A stretch of 64,000 bases of DNA from Bacillota bacterium (GCA_023428025.1 JAEYZN010000012.1:124001-188000), one strand, 5' to 3'; counted from the stretch's first letter, positions 34,400 to 44,612 are shown. The notes: generated by a model not told the origin, from the sequence alone. Numbers and translations: made by a program.

Positions 34400-35400
34400 A
34401 GCTCCACACCCTTGCCTTCCTGCACGATGCCGATCACGAAAGACTTCTCGCCCAGCGCACGCGCCGCCGTCAGAACCGCATTTTCCTGCTCCGGGCTGAC
34501 CGCCAGCACCATACCGATGCCCATGTTGAACGTGTTGTACGCGTCTGCCGTTGACAATTTGGCTTCGCGCACCAGCAGATTGAATACAGGCGGCATCTCC
34601 CAGCTTCCAAGGTCTATACGCGCGCCCAGGCCCTCCGGGAAAATGCGCGGGATATTCTCGATGAAACCGCCGCCCGTGATGTGCGCGGCTCCCTTGATCT
34701 CATACTGCTCCATCAGCTTCAGCAAGGGCTGCACATAGATACGTGTGGGAGTCAGCAATTCATCGCCCAGCGTTTTGCCCAGCATGTCGATACGCTGCGA
34801 GAGGATGCGCCGGTCCATGCTGACGATCTTGCGGACCAGCGAGAAGCCGTTGCTGTGAATGCCGCTGGACTGCAGGCCGATAAGCTTGTCGCCCGCCTGG
34901 ATGGTGCTGCCGCTCACCAGCTTCGTTTTCTGCACACTGCCCACGCAGAAGCCCGCGATATCGTATTCGCCTTCGGCGTAGAACCCGGGCATCTCCGCCG
35001 TTTCGCCGCCTATCAAAGCGCAGCCCGCCATACGGCAGCCCTCCGATACGCCTTTCACGATATCGGCCGCCACGGTCGGCATCAGCTTGGCTGTCGCGAT
35101 ATAGTCCAGAAAGAACATCGGCGCGGCGCCGTGGCACACAACATCGTTGACGCACATTGCCACGCAATCGATGCCGATTGTATCGTGTTTATCCAGCACA
35201 AAAGCGCATTTCAGCTTGGTGCCCACGCCGTCGGTGCCGGATACCAGCACGTTGTCACCGTATTCGTACATACCGCCGAACGAGCCGAGGTCCTGCAGCA
35301 CGTGGCTGTTGAATGTGGAACGGGCATGCTCCTTCATCAGCCGGACCGCTTCGTAGCCCGCCTCCACATCAACGCCCGCGTCTTTGTAAGTATAACCCAT
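34390..35400 (-). CDS. purM: Phosphoribosylformylglycinamidine cyclo-ligase
   Basis: 336 residues. The start YTYKDAGVDVEAGYEAV and the segment VSGTDGVGTKLK are diagnostic, as are GGETAEMPGFY and HITGGGFIENIPR. It makes aminoimidazole ribotide, step 5. It lies 9 nt after purF. Confidence 0.97.
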   Translation of the reverse strand: MGYTYKDAGVDVEAGYEAVRLMKEHARSTFNSHVLQDLGSFGGMYEYGDNVLVSGTDGVGTKLKCAFVLDKHDTIGIDCVAMCVNDVVCHGAAPMFFLDYIATAKLMPTVAADIVKGVSEGCRMAGCALIGGETAEMPGFYAEGEYDIAGFCVGSVQKTKLVSGSTIQAGDKLIGLQSSGIHSNGFSLVRKIVSMDRRILSQRIDMLGKTLGDELLTPTRIYVQPLLKLMEQYEIKGAAHITGGGFIENIPRIFPEGLGARIDLGSWEMPPVFNLLVREAKLSTADAYNTFNMGIGMVLAVSPEQENAVLTAARALGEKSFVIGIVQEGKGVELCG

Positions 35401-35409
35401 TCTTTCCCC

Positions 35410-36870
35410 TTATTTATCAAGTATGTTCTTTTTACCGCTTTTTAACAGGTCGGAAACATCCTCCGGATACTGGCCGTTGAAGCATCCCGAGCAGAAATTG
35501 CACGCCGCGCCTTCCACCGTTTTCAGAAGGTCTTCAATGCGAAGGTAATTCAGCGTGTCCGCGCCGATCAGCTTTCGTATCTCCTCCACCGAGTGAGACG
35601 CGCCGATCAACTGGTCGTGCGAGGAGGTGTCGATGCCGAAAAAGCACGGATGCTTGATGGGCGGCGAGCTGATCTGCATGTGCACTTCCTTCGCGCCCGC
35701 GAGCTTGAGCATCTCGACGATGCGCTTGGACGTCGTGCCGCGCACGATGGAATCGTCCACCAGGATCAGCCTTTTGCCGCGCACGTTGCGCTTCAATACG
35801 CTCAGCTTCACAGACACGCCCATCTCGCGCTTGCCCTGCGAGGGCTGGATGAACGTGCGCCCCACATACCGGTTCTTGGCCAGCGCGTTGGTATAAGGAA
35901 TGCCCGATACCTTTGAAAAGCCCATCGCGGCCGACAGCGCCGAGTCGGGCACGGCCGCCACCGCGTCCGCATCCACCTGGTTGGACATGGCCAGCAGCTC
36001 GCCTGCGCGCTCACGCGCCTTGTGCACCGGTATACCGTCGATGTCCGAATCGGGCCGGGCGAAATACACATATTCAAAGATGCACAGCGCTGTGTCCATG
36101 GCGCGCATGCCCTGATAGGATTTCAAGCCGTTCTTGTCCGCCACCACGATCTCGCCGGGTCTGAGATCGCGGATGAACTCGGCGCCGATGGTGTCAAAAG
36201 CACTGGACTCGGACGCAAAAACATATGAGTTGTCGATTCTTCCGAGAGCGAGCGGGCGGATACCTTTGGGATCCCTGACGCCCAGCACCATGTCCGGCGT
36301 CATGATCACCAGCGCATAGCTGCCCTTGAGCAGCGCCATCGTGCGGGTGACCGCCTCGATGATGCCCTCGCCGCTGTGCTTGGCGATCAGGCTGGCGATC
36401 ACCTCGGAGTCGATCGTCGTCTGGAAGATCGCGCCGTCGTTTTCCAGGTCGTCCCGAAGCGCCTTTGCGTTGATCAGGTTGCCGTTGTGAGCCAGCGCCA
36501 GATGCCCTTTCTTCGAGCTGATGACCAGCGGCTGTGCGTTGGCCGGCAGGCTGTCCCCCATCGTCGAATAACGCACATGGCCGATAGCCGCTTTGCCGCC
36601 TTTAAGCTTGTCAAGGTTACCGTTGCGGAAAATTTCCGTCACCAGCCCCATTTCCTTATGATAATCGATCTTCCCGTTGCGTGCAACGGCGATGCCGGCG
36701 CTCTCCTGTCCGCGGTGTTGCAGGGCAAAAAGGCCGTAGTAAGCCGCCTCAGCCGGCTCAATCGCGCCGTCGGGACAGTAAATGCCGAATACGCCGCATT
36801 CCTCGTGCATGCAGTCGTCCATGGGCTTGCAGCGTTCATACCGGTCCGGTAAGTGAATGTGAAGCGGCAT
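35410..36870 (-). CDS. purF: Amidophosphoribosyltransferase
   Basis: 486 residues. The nucleophilic Cys of the glutaminase half lies in ECGVFGIY (residue 25), so a propeptide of about 24 residues must be removed. The PRPP loop is LVDDSIVRGTT, and the C-terminal CNFCSGCFNG region fits the Bacillus-type enzyme with a 4Fe-4S cluster. It commits PRPP to purine synthesis. GGGAGAG precedes the ATG and overlaps the purC stop. Confidence 0.97.
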   Translation of the reverse strand: MPLHIHLPDRYERCKPMDDCMHEECGVFGIYCPDGAIEPAEAAYYGLFALQHRGQESAGIAVARNGKIDYHKEMGLVTEIFRNGNLDKLKGGKAAIGHVRYSTMGDSLPANAQPLVISSKKGHLALAHNGNLINAKALRDDLENDGAIFQTTIDSEVIASLIAKHSGEGIIEAVTRTMALLKGSYALVIMTPDMVLGVRDPKGIRPLALGRIDNSYVFASESSAFDTIGAEFIRDLRPGEIVVADKNGLKSYQGMRAMDTALCIFEYVYFARPDSDIDGIPVHKARERAGELLAMSNQVDADAVAAVPDSALSAAMGFSKVSGIPYTNALAKNRYVGRTFIQPSQGKREMGVSVKLSVLKRNVRGKRLILVDDSIVRGTTSKRIVEMLKLAGAKEVHMQISSPPIKHPCFFGIDTSSHDQLIGASHSVEEIRKLIGADTLNYLRIEDLLKTVEGAACNFCSGCFNGQYPEDVSDLLKSGKKNILDK

Positions 36871-36871
36871 G

Positions 36872-37579
36872 TTACTCTCCCATCAGCCTTCTGATGATTT
36901 CCTGGTATGCCTCTTCCACATCGCCAAGATCACGCCGGAAACGATCCTTGTCCAGCTTCTTGCCCGTTTCCATATCCCAGAAGCGGCAGGTGTCCGGCGA
37001 TATCTCATCAGCCAGAATGATATCGCCATGGAAACGGCCAAACTCGAGCTTGAAGTCGATCAGCTCGACGCCGAATTCTTTTAAGTAGGCGCTGAGTATC
37101 TCGTTGACCTTGAAGGAGTATGTTTTGATCTTCTCCATCTCGTCGTCCGTCGCGAGACCCAGAGCACGTATGTAATACGAATTGATGAGCGGATCACCCA
37201 GATCGTCGTTCTTGTAGCTGTATTCGAGGATGGGGCAAAGCAGCGCCGTTCCTTCAGCCACGCCCATGCGCTTCGTGAAGCTGCCCGCCGCCTTGTTGCG
37301 CACGATAACCTCCACGGGCACGATATCCACCTTGCGGACAACCGTCTCGCGGTCGGAAAGCTGCTCCACATAGTGGGTGGGTATCCCCTTGCTTTCCAGC
37401 AGCTTGAAGAAATGATTGGACACCTTGTTGTTGACAACGCCTTTGCCGACAATGGTGCCGCGCTTTTGACCATTGAACGCCGTTGCGTCGTCCTTATACG
37501 AGACGATGACGCAATCCGGATCGTCCGTCAGGTAAACCTTCTTCGCTTTGCCTTCGTAGATCTGCTCCATTTGTTTCAT
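36872..37579 (-). CDS. purC: SAICAR synthetase
   Basis: 235 residues, the usual size. IYEGKAKKVYLTDDPD, SYKDDATAFNG and IVPVEVIVRNKAAGS are family signatures. It adds aspartate to CAIR using ATP. It overlaps the purE stop by 3-4 nt (ATGA). Confidence 0.97.
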   Translation of the reverse strand: MKQMEQIYEGKAKKVYLTDDPDCVIVSYKDDATAFNGQKRGTIVGKGVVNNKVSNHFFKLLESKGIPTHYVEQLSDRETVVRKVDIVPVEVIVRNKAAGSFTKRMGVAEGTALLCPILEYSYKNDDLGDPLINSYYIRALGLATDDEMEKIKTYSFKVNEILSAYLKEFGVELIDFKLEFGRFHGDIILADEISPDTCRFWDMETGKKLDKDRFRRDLGDVEEAYQEIIRRLMGE

Positions 37580-38070
37580 ATTAAATCAATCTCCTTTTGA
37601 AGAGTTTTATCGGATTCGAGCACTTTTGCGGCCATATCCTTCTTGTACGCGGCGAGCTTGGGTTTCAGTTCTGCGTATTTGAGCGAAAGCATCTGAACGG
37701 CAAGCAGTCCCGCGTTCACGGCGCCGTCTATCGCGACGGTCGCCACAGGGATACCGGGCGGCATCTGTACCGTGGACAGCAGCGAGTCGAGCCCGTCCAT
37801 TGTGGACGATTTGACGGGAAGACCGATGACGGGCAGCGTCGTGTAGGCGGCCAGCACACCTGCCAGATGGGCGGCTTTCCCGGCAGCCGCGATGATCACC
37901 TCAATACCGTTTTCCTCCGCAGAAGCGGCAAAAGCATGGGCCGCGTCCGGCGTGCGGTGTGCGCTTAAGACATGGCCTTCCACAGCAACTCCAAATGATT
38001 TGAGTGTGGAAATGGCTTTCTCCAGCACCGGCCGGTCGGATATCGATCCCATGATCACAGCGGCTTTCAT
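37576..38070 (-). CDS. purE: N5-carboxyaminoimidazole ribonucleotide mutase
   Basis: 164 residues, class I type: AVIMGSISDRPVLEKA and SAHRTPD are the substrate loop and catalytic His segment. First gene of the operon. The ATG at 38070 follows AAGGAG by 6 nt; longer in-frame starts run into the promoter. The partner enzyme PurK is not in the window. Confidence 0.96.
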   Translation of the reverse strand: MKAAVIMGSISDRPVLEKAISTLKSFGVAVEGHVLSAHRTPDAAHAFAASAEENGIEVIIAAAGKAAHLAGVLAAYTTLPVIGLPVKSSTMDGLDSLLSTVQMPPGIPVATVAIDGAVNAGLLAVQMLSLKYAELKPKLAAYKKDMAAKVLESDKTLQKEIDLI

Positions 38071-38126
38071 ATATGACTCCTTCGTATATATTGTGTCGTT
38101 TATGGACAGCGTCCAACAATATAGAT

Positions 38127-38156
38127 AGTCTACTTGAACTGAACCTTGGCTGTCAA
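38127..38156 (-). promoter_or_regulatory. Proximal promoter candidate for the pur operon
   Basis: On the minus strand, TTGACA (38151-38156) and TAGACT (38127-38132) are 18 nt apart. Confidence 0.5.
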
Positions 38157-38194
38157 CGAATACTGCATACAATTCGACGTATTAATTGTATAAT

Positions 38195-38213
38195 GTTCGT
38201 AATATAAACGAAC
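38195..38213. promoter_or_regulatory. Palindromic operator candidate upstream of purE
   Basis: GTTCGT and ACGAAC flank 7 nt symmetrically. The ACGAAC core with ATT beside it resembles the CCGAAC PurBox half-site of Bacillus PurR, though the spacing is shorter. It covers the -10 and spacer of the distal promoter. Confidence 0.5.
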
Positions 38214-38228
38214 GAATTAGTGTGTCAA
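38201..38228 (-). promoter_or_regulatory. Distal promoter candidate for the pur operon
   Basis: On the minus strand, TTGACA (38223-38228) and TATATT (38201-38206) are 16 nt apart; the palindrome at 38195-38213 overlaps it. Confidence 0.55.
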
Positions 38229-38360
38229 TAAGATAATTTATATTAAAACAAGATTTCAGGTTGTAACAGGTGAAATATTTATATATAATAAATATAAATT
38301 TGCCTTACATATTTTTATAACACTCAAGCTAAAATACATTATACTTAAGGGGTTGATTGG

Positions 38361-39413
38361 GTGAGAGCAATCATTATTAAACAATGGGCGGAAATTTCTT
38401 CTATTTGGAAGAAGATATACGACAACAATCCTGCTGCCGCATCATTTCAATCCTATGAGTTTTTAAGCTTCACGGGCAAAGGCAAGTCGCAGAGGAAAAA
38501 CATACTTCGTCTTGCCGGCGTCAAGGAACTGAATGTTGTTCTTTACAATGACGATGAACCTGTTGTCATCGCCCCCTTACTGGTCAAAAAGCAAAAGGAC
38601 GGCCACTTCGTCTGCATGCGCGGGCATTTTACCACCGCCGACCACCTTGATTTCATATATGCCGACCTAAGTTATGAGGATATTGAATTTCTCCTTGATG
38701 GTATACGAAATTTACTGGGCAAGGTTACTTTTTTATTCGACCGGGTTCCGGACAGGTTTATTTCCTGTCAATTTTTTAAGCGATATTTCGCGACAACACT
38801 GATTGAAAAGCACGAAGCCTATGCCATTCCCGTTCCGGCCCGCTATGAAGATTGGTTTGGCAATCTTCATAAGTCAGTCAGGCAAAACTTAAGAACAGCC
38901 ATGAACCGAATCGCGAAGGATCAATTAGCCCTTTCAACAGATTTCTATGTTGGAACCGCGGTCGATAGCAAGACATATAATGAAATGCTGTCCGTTTATG
39001 CCGATCGATTTTTGGTCAAAAACAGATTCAACTTTGGTCCGTTGAAAACACTCGTCAAGAAACTGTTGCTGTTTATTCTGGTCAGAGACAAGGCGTCCCA
39101 ATGGCTGAATAAAGCGGCGAATAATTTCCACGCCGTTTTATTATTGAATAACGAGATTGCGGCTTTCGCAAGCGGGCTCATCTTTAAGGATAAGCGCGTG
39201 ATGCTTTCCCGGCTGAATATGCTGACGAAGTATTCAAAATACAGCCCGGGCGGGCTCCTCATCTCTTCCATGGTGAAGTATTTCGTTGAACAAAAAGAAG
39301 CTGGAAAACTGGACATTGACATTATGGATCTGTCGCAGGGAGGCCATAAGAAAAGCTCGTATAAAATATCTTATGGCGGACAATTGTACTACAATTACGT
39401 TTTTTATGGATGA
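38361..39413 (+). CDS. GNAT-fold acetyltransferase (FemAB/CelD-like)
   Basis: 350 residues without signal peptide. The C-terminal half (FHAVLLLNNEIAAFASGLIF, then LSRLNMLTKYSKYSPGGLL and DLSQGGHKKSSYKISYGG) matches the Acetyltransf_6 group, which transfers acyl or aminoacyl groups in envelope polysaccharide work. The substrate is unknown. It is noticeably AT-rich, stands alone and diverges from the pur operon, so recent acquisition is possible. Confidence 0.82.
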   Translation: MRAIIIKQWAEISSIWKKIYDNNPAAASFQSYEFLSFTGKGKSQRKNILRLAGVKELNVVLYNDDEPVVIAPLLVKKQKDGHFVCMRGHFTTADHLDFIYADLSYEDIEFLLDGIRNLLGKVTFLFDRVPDRFISCQFFKRYFATTLIEKHEAYAIPVPARYEDWFGNLHKSVRQNLRTAMNRIAKDQLALSTDFYVGTAVDSKTYNEMLSVYADRFLVKNRFNFGPLKTLVKKLLLFILVRDKASQWLNKAANNFHAVLLLNNEIAAFASGLIFKDKRVMLSRLNMLTKYSKYSPGGLLISSMVKYFVEQKEAGKLDIDIMDLSQGGHKKSSYKISYGGQLYYNYVFYG

Positions 39414-39548
39414 TATAATTCCAATAATGCGATCTACGTGCGGATATATGGTTTGACAGTACCGGTTTTTTGTCGGCCTGACCGCTCCACCTGATTCGTC
39501 CCATGCCATTACGATTGACGTCATGCTATTCGGGAAACAGGCAGTAAA

Positions 39549-39590
39549 AAAACCCCGAAAATGTCTTTAATAAGTCGCTTGCGGGGTTTT
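39549..39590. terminator. Bidirectional terminator between convergent genes
   Basis: AAAACCCCG (39549-39557) pairs with CGGGGTTTT (39582-39590) across a 24-nt loop. It can serve the acetyltransferase gene and the lipoprotein pair. Confidence 0.75.
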
Positions 39591-39650
39591 ATCATCTGGA
39601 TATGCTTAACAAAAAGTCTGGCTTGGTTCATTGTTTGATTTTTAACACTA

Positions 39651-41138
39651 TCAGTAACCCAGACTCCTGTCGATGATAGCGCCGTCGATAGCATTGATCG
39701 TCAGCAGTGAACCTCCTCCCCCGGACATTTTGTTTGGTTCCCCCTCGTCAGGAACGGTGGTCACTTCCCCAAAGAAATCCCAAACCGGGATCAGCAGGCC
39801 ACGGTCACGGCTGTTTTGCTCGGTAATACGCATCAGTCCCAAACGCACTTCGGTGATATCGACCTGCAAGGAATAATCTTCTTCATCCAGATATCCGTAT
39901 GTGATAGGAAGCATTTTTTCAAATATGGACGTAATCTTGGAGAAATCCAACAAGGTCGCGTTCTCGGTAACGGTATCTTCAATAGAGTAGGGCGAAATAT
40001 AATCAAAATAAACCACACCCGTTTCGTCCACAATGATAGTCAGGCGTTCATACGGCCAAGGCACAGACGCAGCGTTTGTATCACTTGCTGAAACACCTCC
40101 CGAAAAATCCGTCAGAGTGACGGGAATTCCGTTTACGGCCCGCTGGTATTGCAGGCTGTATGCCCACTTTTCATATTCCCTCTGTGCCGGTTCGACCACC
40201 ATACCTACTTCCCCTTCGGCCACTCCGGGTGTGAAATTCTCTATAGCCGCATACTTGGTATCAACACATGTCATATACGACATGCCAAGCTTTGCAAGCA
40301 AATCTTCCGCAACGCTTTGGGCATCCGATTCGGTCAACGTGAAGGTTTCGGAGGGCTGCCTCTCGGACAGATCTTCTTCATTTAAAATGGTGTATGGGAC
40401 GGAGTTATAACTCCCGTCCAGAGATTGCCTGGCGTTAATAAAGATCGCTTCAACGTTGTTTTCGTTATAAAAACCGTTATTTATAAACAGATAAGCAGAT
40501 TCATTTACGGTTGATATACCCTCTATCACGCGTGCATTCGGATTGGTTGCCGCATCGGACGGATGAAACGTTGTTTCCGCTGGAACCAGCTCTATTGTTT
40601 CGGGTGCGTCAGCAAGCAGGTTTTCATAGTATTCGATGTTTTCCTGTATGTAGTCCCCTTCCTGAGCAGCATGAGGGTTTGTTCCTGCAGCCGAAGCCGC
40701 TTCGGGCAGGTCGCGCATAGCGTAAAGCTGAACTAGCTTATCCTGAATTTCCGCCTTCGTCAGCGGATGGTCAGCATCATATAACGTTGCGCCCTGTAAA
40801 AAGACCTCCATCATCTTATCCGCTTCTTCCTGCGTAAAGTCGTGTCTGCTCACACGCATGGCTGAAATGCCGTTTGAATCAGGGACTGTCACATTTGCGT
40901 CTACATTTACGGTTAAATCACCATTATAACCGTAAAAGGAAGCCGTATATATCTCAGGTGCATCTAAGTATTCCCTGAGAGAAATGTCTTTTTGCGTATT
41001 ATCTTCAGCCACTGCCTTTTCTATCAATTGCTCCATGTCCTTTTGACAGACAACCGGTTCCTCCGGCGTCGCCTGACAGCCCGCGAAGAAGGCGGCGGCT
41101 ATCATGACGGCCAGCGATATGCTAAATATCTTTTTCAT
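39651..41138 (-). CDS. DUF6034-like lipoprotein, copy 2
   Basis: 495 residues with a lipobox (FFAGC) ending the signal peptide at Cys20. No enzyme motif is seen. The C-terminal third (WPYERLTIIVDETGVVYFDY, ITEVRLGLMRI, LLIPVWDFFGEVT, LLTINAIDGAIIDRSLGY) matches the family I know as DUF6034. It is a diverged tandem copy of the gene upstream: the N-terminal 60 and C-terminal 120 residues align closely, the middle less so. The second Met (41138) is preferred, with GAGG 8 nt upstream. Confidence 0.85.
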   Translation of the reverse strand: MKKIFSISLAVMIAAAFFAGCQATPEEPVVCQKDMEQLIEKAVAEDNTQKDISLREYLDAPEIYTASFYGYNGDLTVNVDANVTVPDSNGISAMRVSRHDFTQEEADKMMEVFLQGATLYDADHPLTKAEIQDKLVQLYAMRDLPEAASAAGTNPHAAQEGDYIQENIEYYENLLADAPETIELVPAETTFHPSDAATNPNARVIEGISTVNESAYLFINNGFYNENNVEAIFINARQSLDGSYNSVPYTILNEEDLSERQPSETFTLTESDAQSVAEDLLAKLGMSYMTCVDTKYAAIENFTPGVAEGEVGMVVEPAQREYEKWAYSLQYQRAVNGIPVTLTDFSGGVSASDTNAASVPWPYERLTIIVDETGVVYFDYISPYSIEDTVTENATLLDFSKITSIFEKMLPITYGYLDEEDYSLQVDITEVRLGLMRITEQNSRDRGLLIPVWDFFGEVTTVPDEGEPNKMSGGGGSLLTINAIDGAIIDRSLGY

Positions 41139-41159
41139 GTTCATAACCTCGTGTTCTAA

Positions 41160-42659
41160 TCAGTATCCCAACCCTCTGTCGATGATGCTGCCGTCGATGG
41201 CATTAAGCGTAAGCAACGAATCTAATCCGCCAGATAAATTATACGGTTCACCCTCGTAGGGAACGACGGTTACCTCTCCGAAGAAATCCCACACAGGAAT
41301 CAGGAGGCCGCTATCACGGCTATTCTGCTCAGTGACGCGCATCAGTCCCAAGCGTACCTCTGTCATTTCGACTTGCAGGCTGTAATCCGTTCCGGCTTCA
41401 TCCAAATAGCCATACGTGATGGGAAACATCTTTTCGAATACGGATGTAATCTCGGGGAAATCCCGCAGCGTGGCGTTTTCCGTGACGGTTTCCTGAATAG
41501 TATAAGGCGACACATAGTGAAAATACACAACGCCTGTTTCATCCACAATTACTTCCACGCGCTCATACGGCCAAGGCTCCGAATAATCATCCTCATCTTT
41601 TAACGAATTTCCATCGTGCCTCGTCAATGTGATTGGAACCCGGTCTATCGTCCTCTGATATTGAAGGCTGTAAGCCCATTTCCCATTTGCCAGCTGTTCG
41701 GAGGAAAGAGCAGCTTCTTTACCGGTATCTGCCTCTGCGGCAACATTGCCGCCCGCATGCTCATCCATCATCACGGCAAAGCGGGCCTCAACACAGGCCA
41801 TTTCCGTGATGCCAAGCTGCGCAAGCACCTCCTCCGCAACGCCTTGCGCCTCCGCCTCGGTCATGGTAAAGGCTGCCGGAGCCTGCGCCTTTGCCGCATC
41901 TTCGGCGCTCAAAACCATATAGGGCGCGTAACGGAAGTTTCCCTCCAGTTGCGTTTGCGCGTTGACAAAGGTGGCCTCTATATTGTTGGCGTTAAAGGAC
42001 CCGTTGTTGATGTAAAGGTACGCCGCTTTTCCATCGACGGTTGTCATGCCCTCTATCACCCGGGCGTCGGGATTGACGGCCGTCTCCGGCGCATGAAATT
42101 TCGTATTTGCAGATGTCTGGTTTTTGGTTTCAGGTGCATTAACGAGCATACCTTCGTAATACTCGATCGCTTGCTGCAGTTTCTCAGTGTCGTTCGGATT
42201 TTCTCCATCCACGTTCATAGGAATCGAACCGTCGCGCATACCGTAGTATGTGATCAGTTTTGCCTCGACTTCCTCTTTGGTCAGAGACTGATCTATTTCA
42301 TACAGCGTTGCCCCCTGCAACAAAACCCCCATCATTTTATCTGCTTCTTCCTGGGTAAAAGTGTGTTTGCCTGCCCGCACAACAGAAATGCCATTTGAAT
42401 CTGGGACTGTCACATTTGCGTCTACATTTACGGTCAAATCACCATTATAGCCGTTAAAGGAAGCTGTATATGTCTCGGGTGCACCCAGGTATTCCCTGAG
42501 AGAAATGTCTTTTGGCGTATCGTCTTCTGCCACTGCCTTTTCTATCAATTGCTCCATGTCCTTCTGAACGACGACCGGCCCCTCCGGCGTCACCTGACAG
42601 CCGGCAACGAACACAACGGCAAATATGACAGAAGCCAATATGGCAAATATTTTTTTCAT
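41160..42659 (-). CDS. DUF6034-like lipoprotein, copy 1
   Basis: 499 residues with lipobox VFVAGC. Sequence and order of conserved blocks match copy 2 (KDMEQLIEKAVAED, SLREYLGAPETYTASF, ITYGYLDEAG, LLTLNAIDGSIIDRGLGY). The ATG at 42659 follows AGGTG; the in-frame ATG at 42680 adds 7 residues before the signal peptide. The first of the pair, 21 nt upstream of copy 2. Surface location is inferred from the lipobox; function unknown. Confidence 0.85.
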   Translation of the reverse strand: MKKIFAILASVIFAVVFVAGCQVTPEGPVVVQKDMEQLIEKAVAEDDTPKDISLREYLGAPETYTASFNGYNGDLTVNVDANVTVPDSNGISVVRAGKHTFTQEEADKMMGVLLQGATLYEIDQSLTKEEVEAKLITYYGMRDGSIPMNVDGENPNDTEKLQQAIEYYEGMLVNAPETKNQTSANTKFHAPETAVNPDARVIEGMTTVDGKAAYLYINNGSFNANNIEATFVNAQTQLEGNFRYAPYMVLSAEDAAKAQAPAAFTMTEAEAQGVAEEVLAQLGITEMACVEARFAVMMDEHAGGNVAAEADTGKEAALSSEQLANGKWAYSLQYQRTIDRVPITLTRHDGNSLKDEDDYSEPWPYERVEVIVDETGVVYFHYVSPYTIQETVTENATLRDFPEITSVFEKMFPITYGYLDEAGTDYSLQVEMTEVRLGLMRVTEQNSRDSGLLIPVWDFFGEVTVVPYEGEPYNLSGGLDSLLTLNAIDGSIIDRGLGY

Positions 42660-42722
42660 AGGTAGCACCTCATTTTCCATTGCTGCCGTCAGTATAAATC
42701 TCGAAAATGCAACAAGTATTCA

Positions 42723-44612
42723 TTGGATGGTAAACGAATTGTAAGCGTATTTCAAGACTGGGAACAACAATTGGCAATGGAAAACATGGATACTCTTAAT
42801 GCCTCAACGGCGGATGATACGTATGTCCAACAGGTTGAGAGCAGCTTGGCTGAGTATGATGCGCTGATCAATACCGATGAAGAACGCCAGCTTTTTAACC
42901 GCCTCACAAGCCAGTGGGATCAATACATGATCGGTATTGACAGTGCCGCTTTATTATTATTTTGGGGGCTTTAACACCAAAGCTGTCGATATCATCATGA
43001 ACGTCGGGATGAAATCAGGAGATTCGATCGAGGCCGCGTTTGACGAGCTGGTTTCGCAGAATCAAGCCGAGGCGCTGCAGACCAGCGCGCGAAACAGTGA
43101 TCTTGCGGCGCAGTCCACACTGATTTTGGTCGCCATCGCCGCAGGCGCTATCGTGCTGGCCACGCTGCTCGGAATTGTGATTTCCCACATGATCAGCAAG
43201 CCGGTGCGCCAGCTCAGCGCCACGGCCGATAAACTGGCATCAGGCGATACCGACGTCACGTTCAGCATCAAATCCAAGGATGAGATCGGCAGGCTTTCTT
43301 CGGCTTTTGAAAAAGTTGTCTCATCTGTGAAACTCCTGATATCAGACGCCAACGCGCTCACGGAGGCTGCTGTCGCCGGGCAGCTCTCTGTGCGGGCCGA
43401 TACCGATGCCCATCAGGGCGATTACCGACGCATCATTCAGGGCTTCAACGATACGCTGGATGCTGTGATCGCGCCGGTCAGCGAGTCCTCCGAGGTGTTG
43501 GCCGAGGTTTCCCGAGGCAACCTCGAGCGGACTGTTACAGGCAATTACGCAGGCGACCATGCCGCCATCCAGGAATCAATCAATGAAACGGTCGGGACAC
43601 TCAAGCGATATATTCAGGAAATATCAACCGTTTTGGCCCGGATGGCTGACGGCCATTTCACAGCCGAGATCACTTCGGACTATTTCGGTGAATTTATCGC
43701 GCTTAAAGACGCTATCAACACAATCGTCCGGTCATTGAGCGATACGCTGTGCGAGATCAGCTTATCCGCCGATCAGGTCGCTTCGGGCACGCGCCAGGTC
43801 TCGGACGGCAGCCAGACCATATCCCAAGGCGCAGCCGAGAAAGCTGGGGCCCTTGAGGAGCTTTCCGCTTCCATTACGCAGATTGCCGCGCAGATGCGCC
43901 AGAACGCCGAGGATGCTTCGAGAGTGGACGCGCTGTCCCCGAAAACGCCAAGAAGGCAGCGGCAGACGGAAACGCACAGATGGCAGATATGCAGGCCGCC
44001 ATGGCCGCCATCAGCGACTCTTCCAGCAGCATCTATAAGATCATCAAGGTGATTGACGATATTGCGTTTCAGACCAATATACTGGCACTCAATGCCGCTG
44101 TGGAGGCTGCGCGCGCAGGTGTCCACGGCAGAGGCTTTGCCGTCGTGGCCGACGAAGTCAGAAGCCTGGCGGCCCGCAGCGCAAGCGCCGCCAAGGAAAC
44201 CACCGGCATGATCGAAAACGCGATACGCAACGTGGAAAGCGGCACAAAGATCGCTGATAAAACCGCATCCGCGCTGGACGCGATATTTGAGAGCGTTGAG
44301 GGGATTGCGGAGCTGATAGCGGGTATCGCACAGGCATCCGGCGAGCAAGCGTCTGGTATCGCCCAAGTGAATCGTGGTATCGAGCAGCTTTCAGCGGTGG
44401 TGCAGACCAACTCGGCCACAGCCCAGCAGGCCGCAGCCGCGAGCGAAGAACTCTCAAGTCAGGCGGAGATGTTAAAGAATATGGTTGGAAGGTTCACATT
44501 ATTGGATACGTCAAACATGCTGCCTGAAGCGGAAGCGGAGCTGCTCGCAGAACCCGAAATCATCACGGAACCGGAAATCGCCCTGGACGATAATGGATTC
44601 GGCAAATATTAA
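42723..44612 (+). pseudogene. Methyl-accepting chemotaxis protein, truncated and frameshifted
   Basis: Three frames together cover an MCP: part of a four-helix ligand domain (DWEQQLAMENMDTLNAS, SQWDQYMIGIDSA), one membrane segment (STLILVAIAAGAIVLATLLG), HAMP (ISKPVRQLSATADKLASGD), and the signalling hairpin (IDDIAFQTNILALNAAVEAA). Shifts lie near 42945 and 43935 and return to the original frame. The first membrane segment is missing and the 5' end abuts the start of the lipoprotein operon 63 nt away. The MCP tip motif is intact, so decay may be recent or partly due to sequence errors. Confidence 0.82.

Noticed and set aside
38071..38360. Guanine (purine) riboswitch before purE
   Set aside because: No conserved purine-aptamer loops were seen; only promoters and a palindrome.
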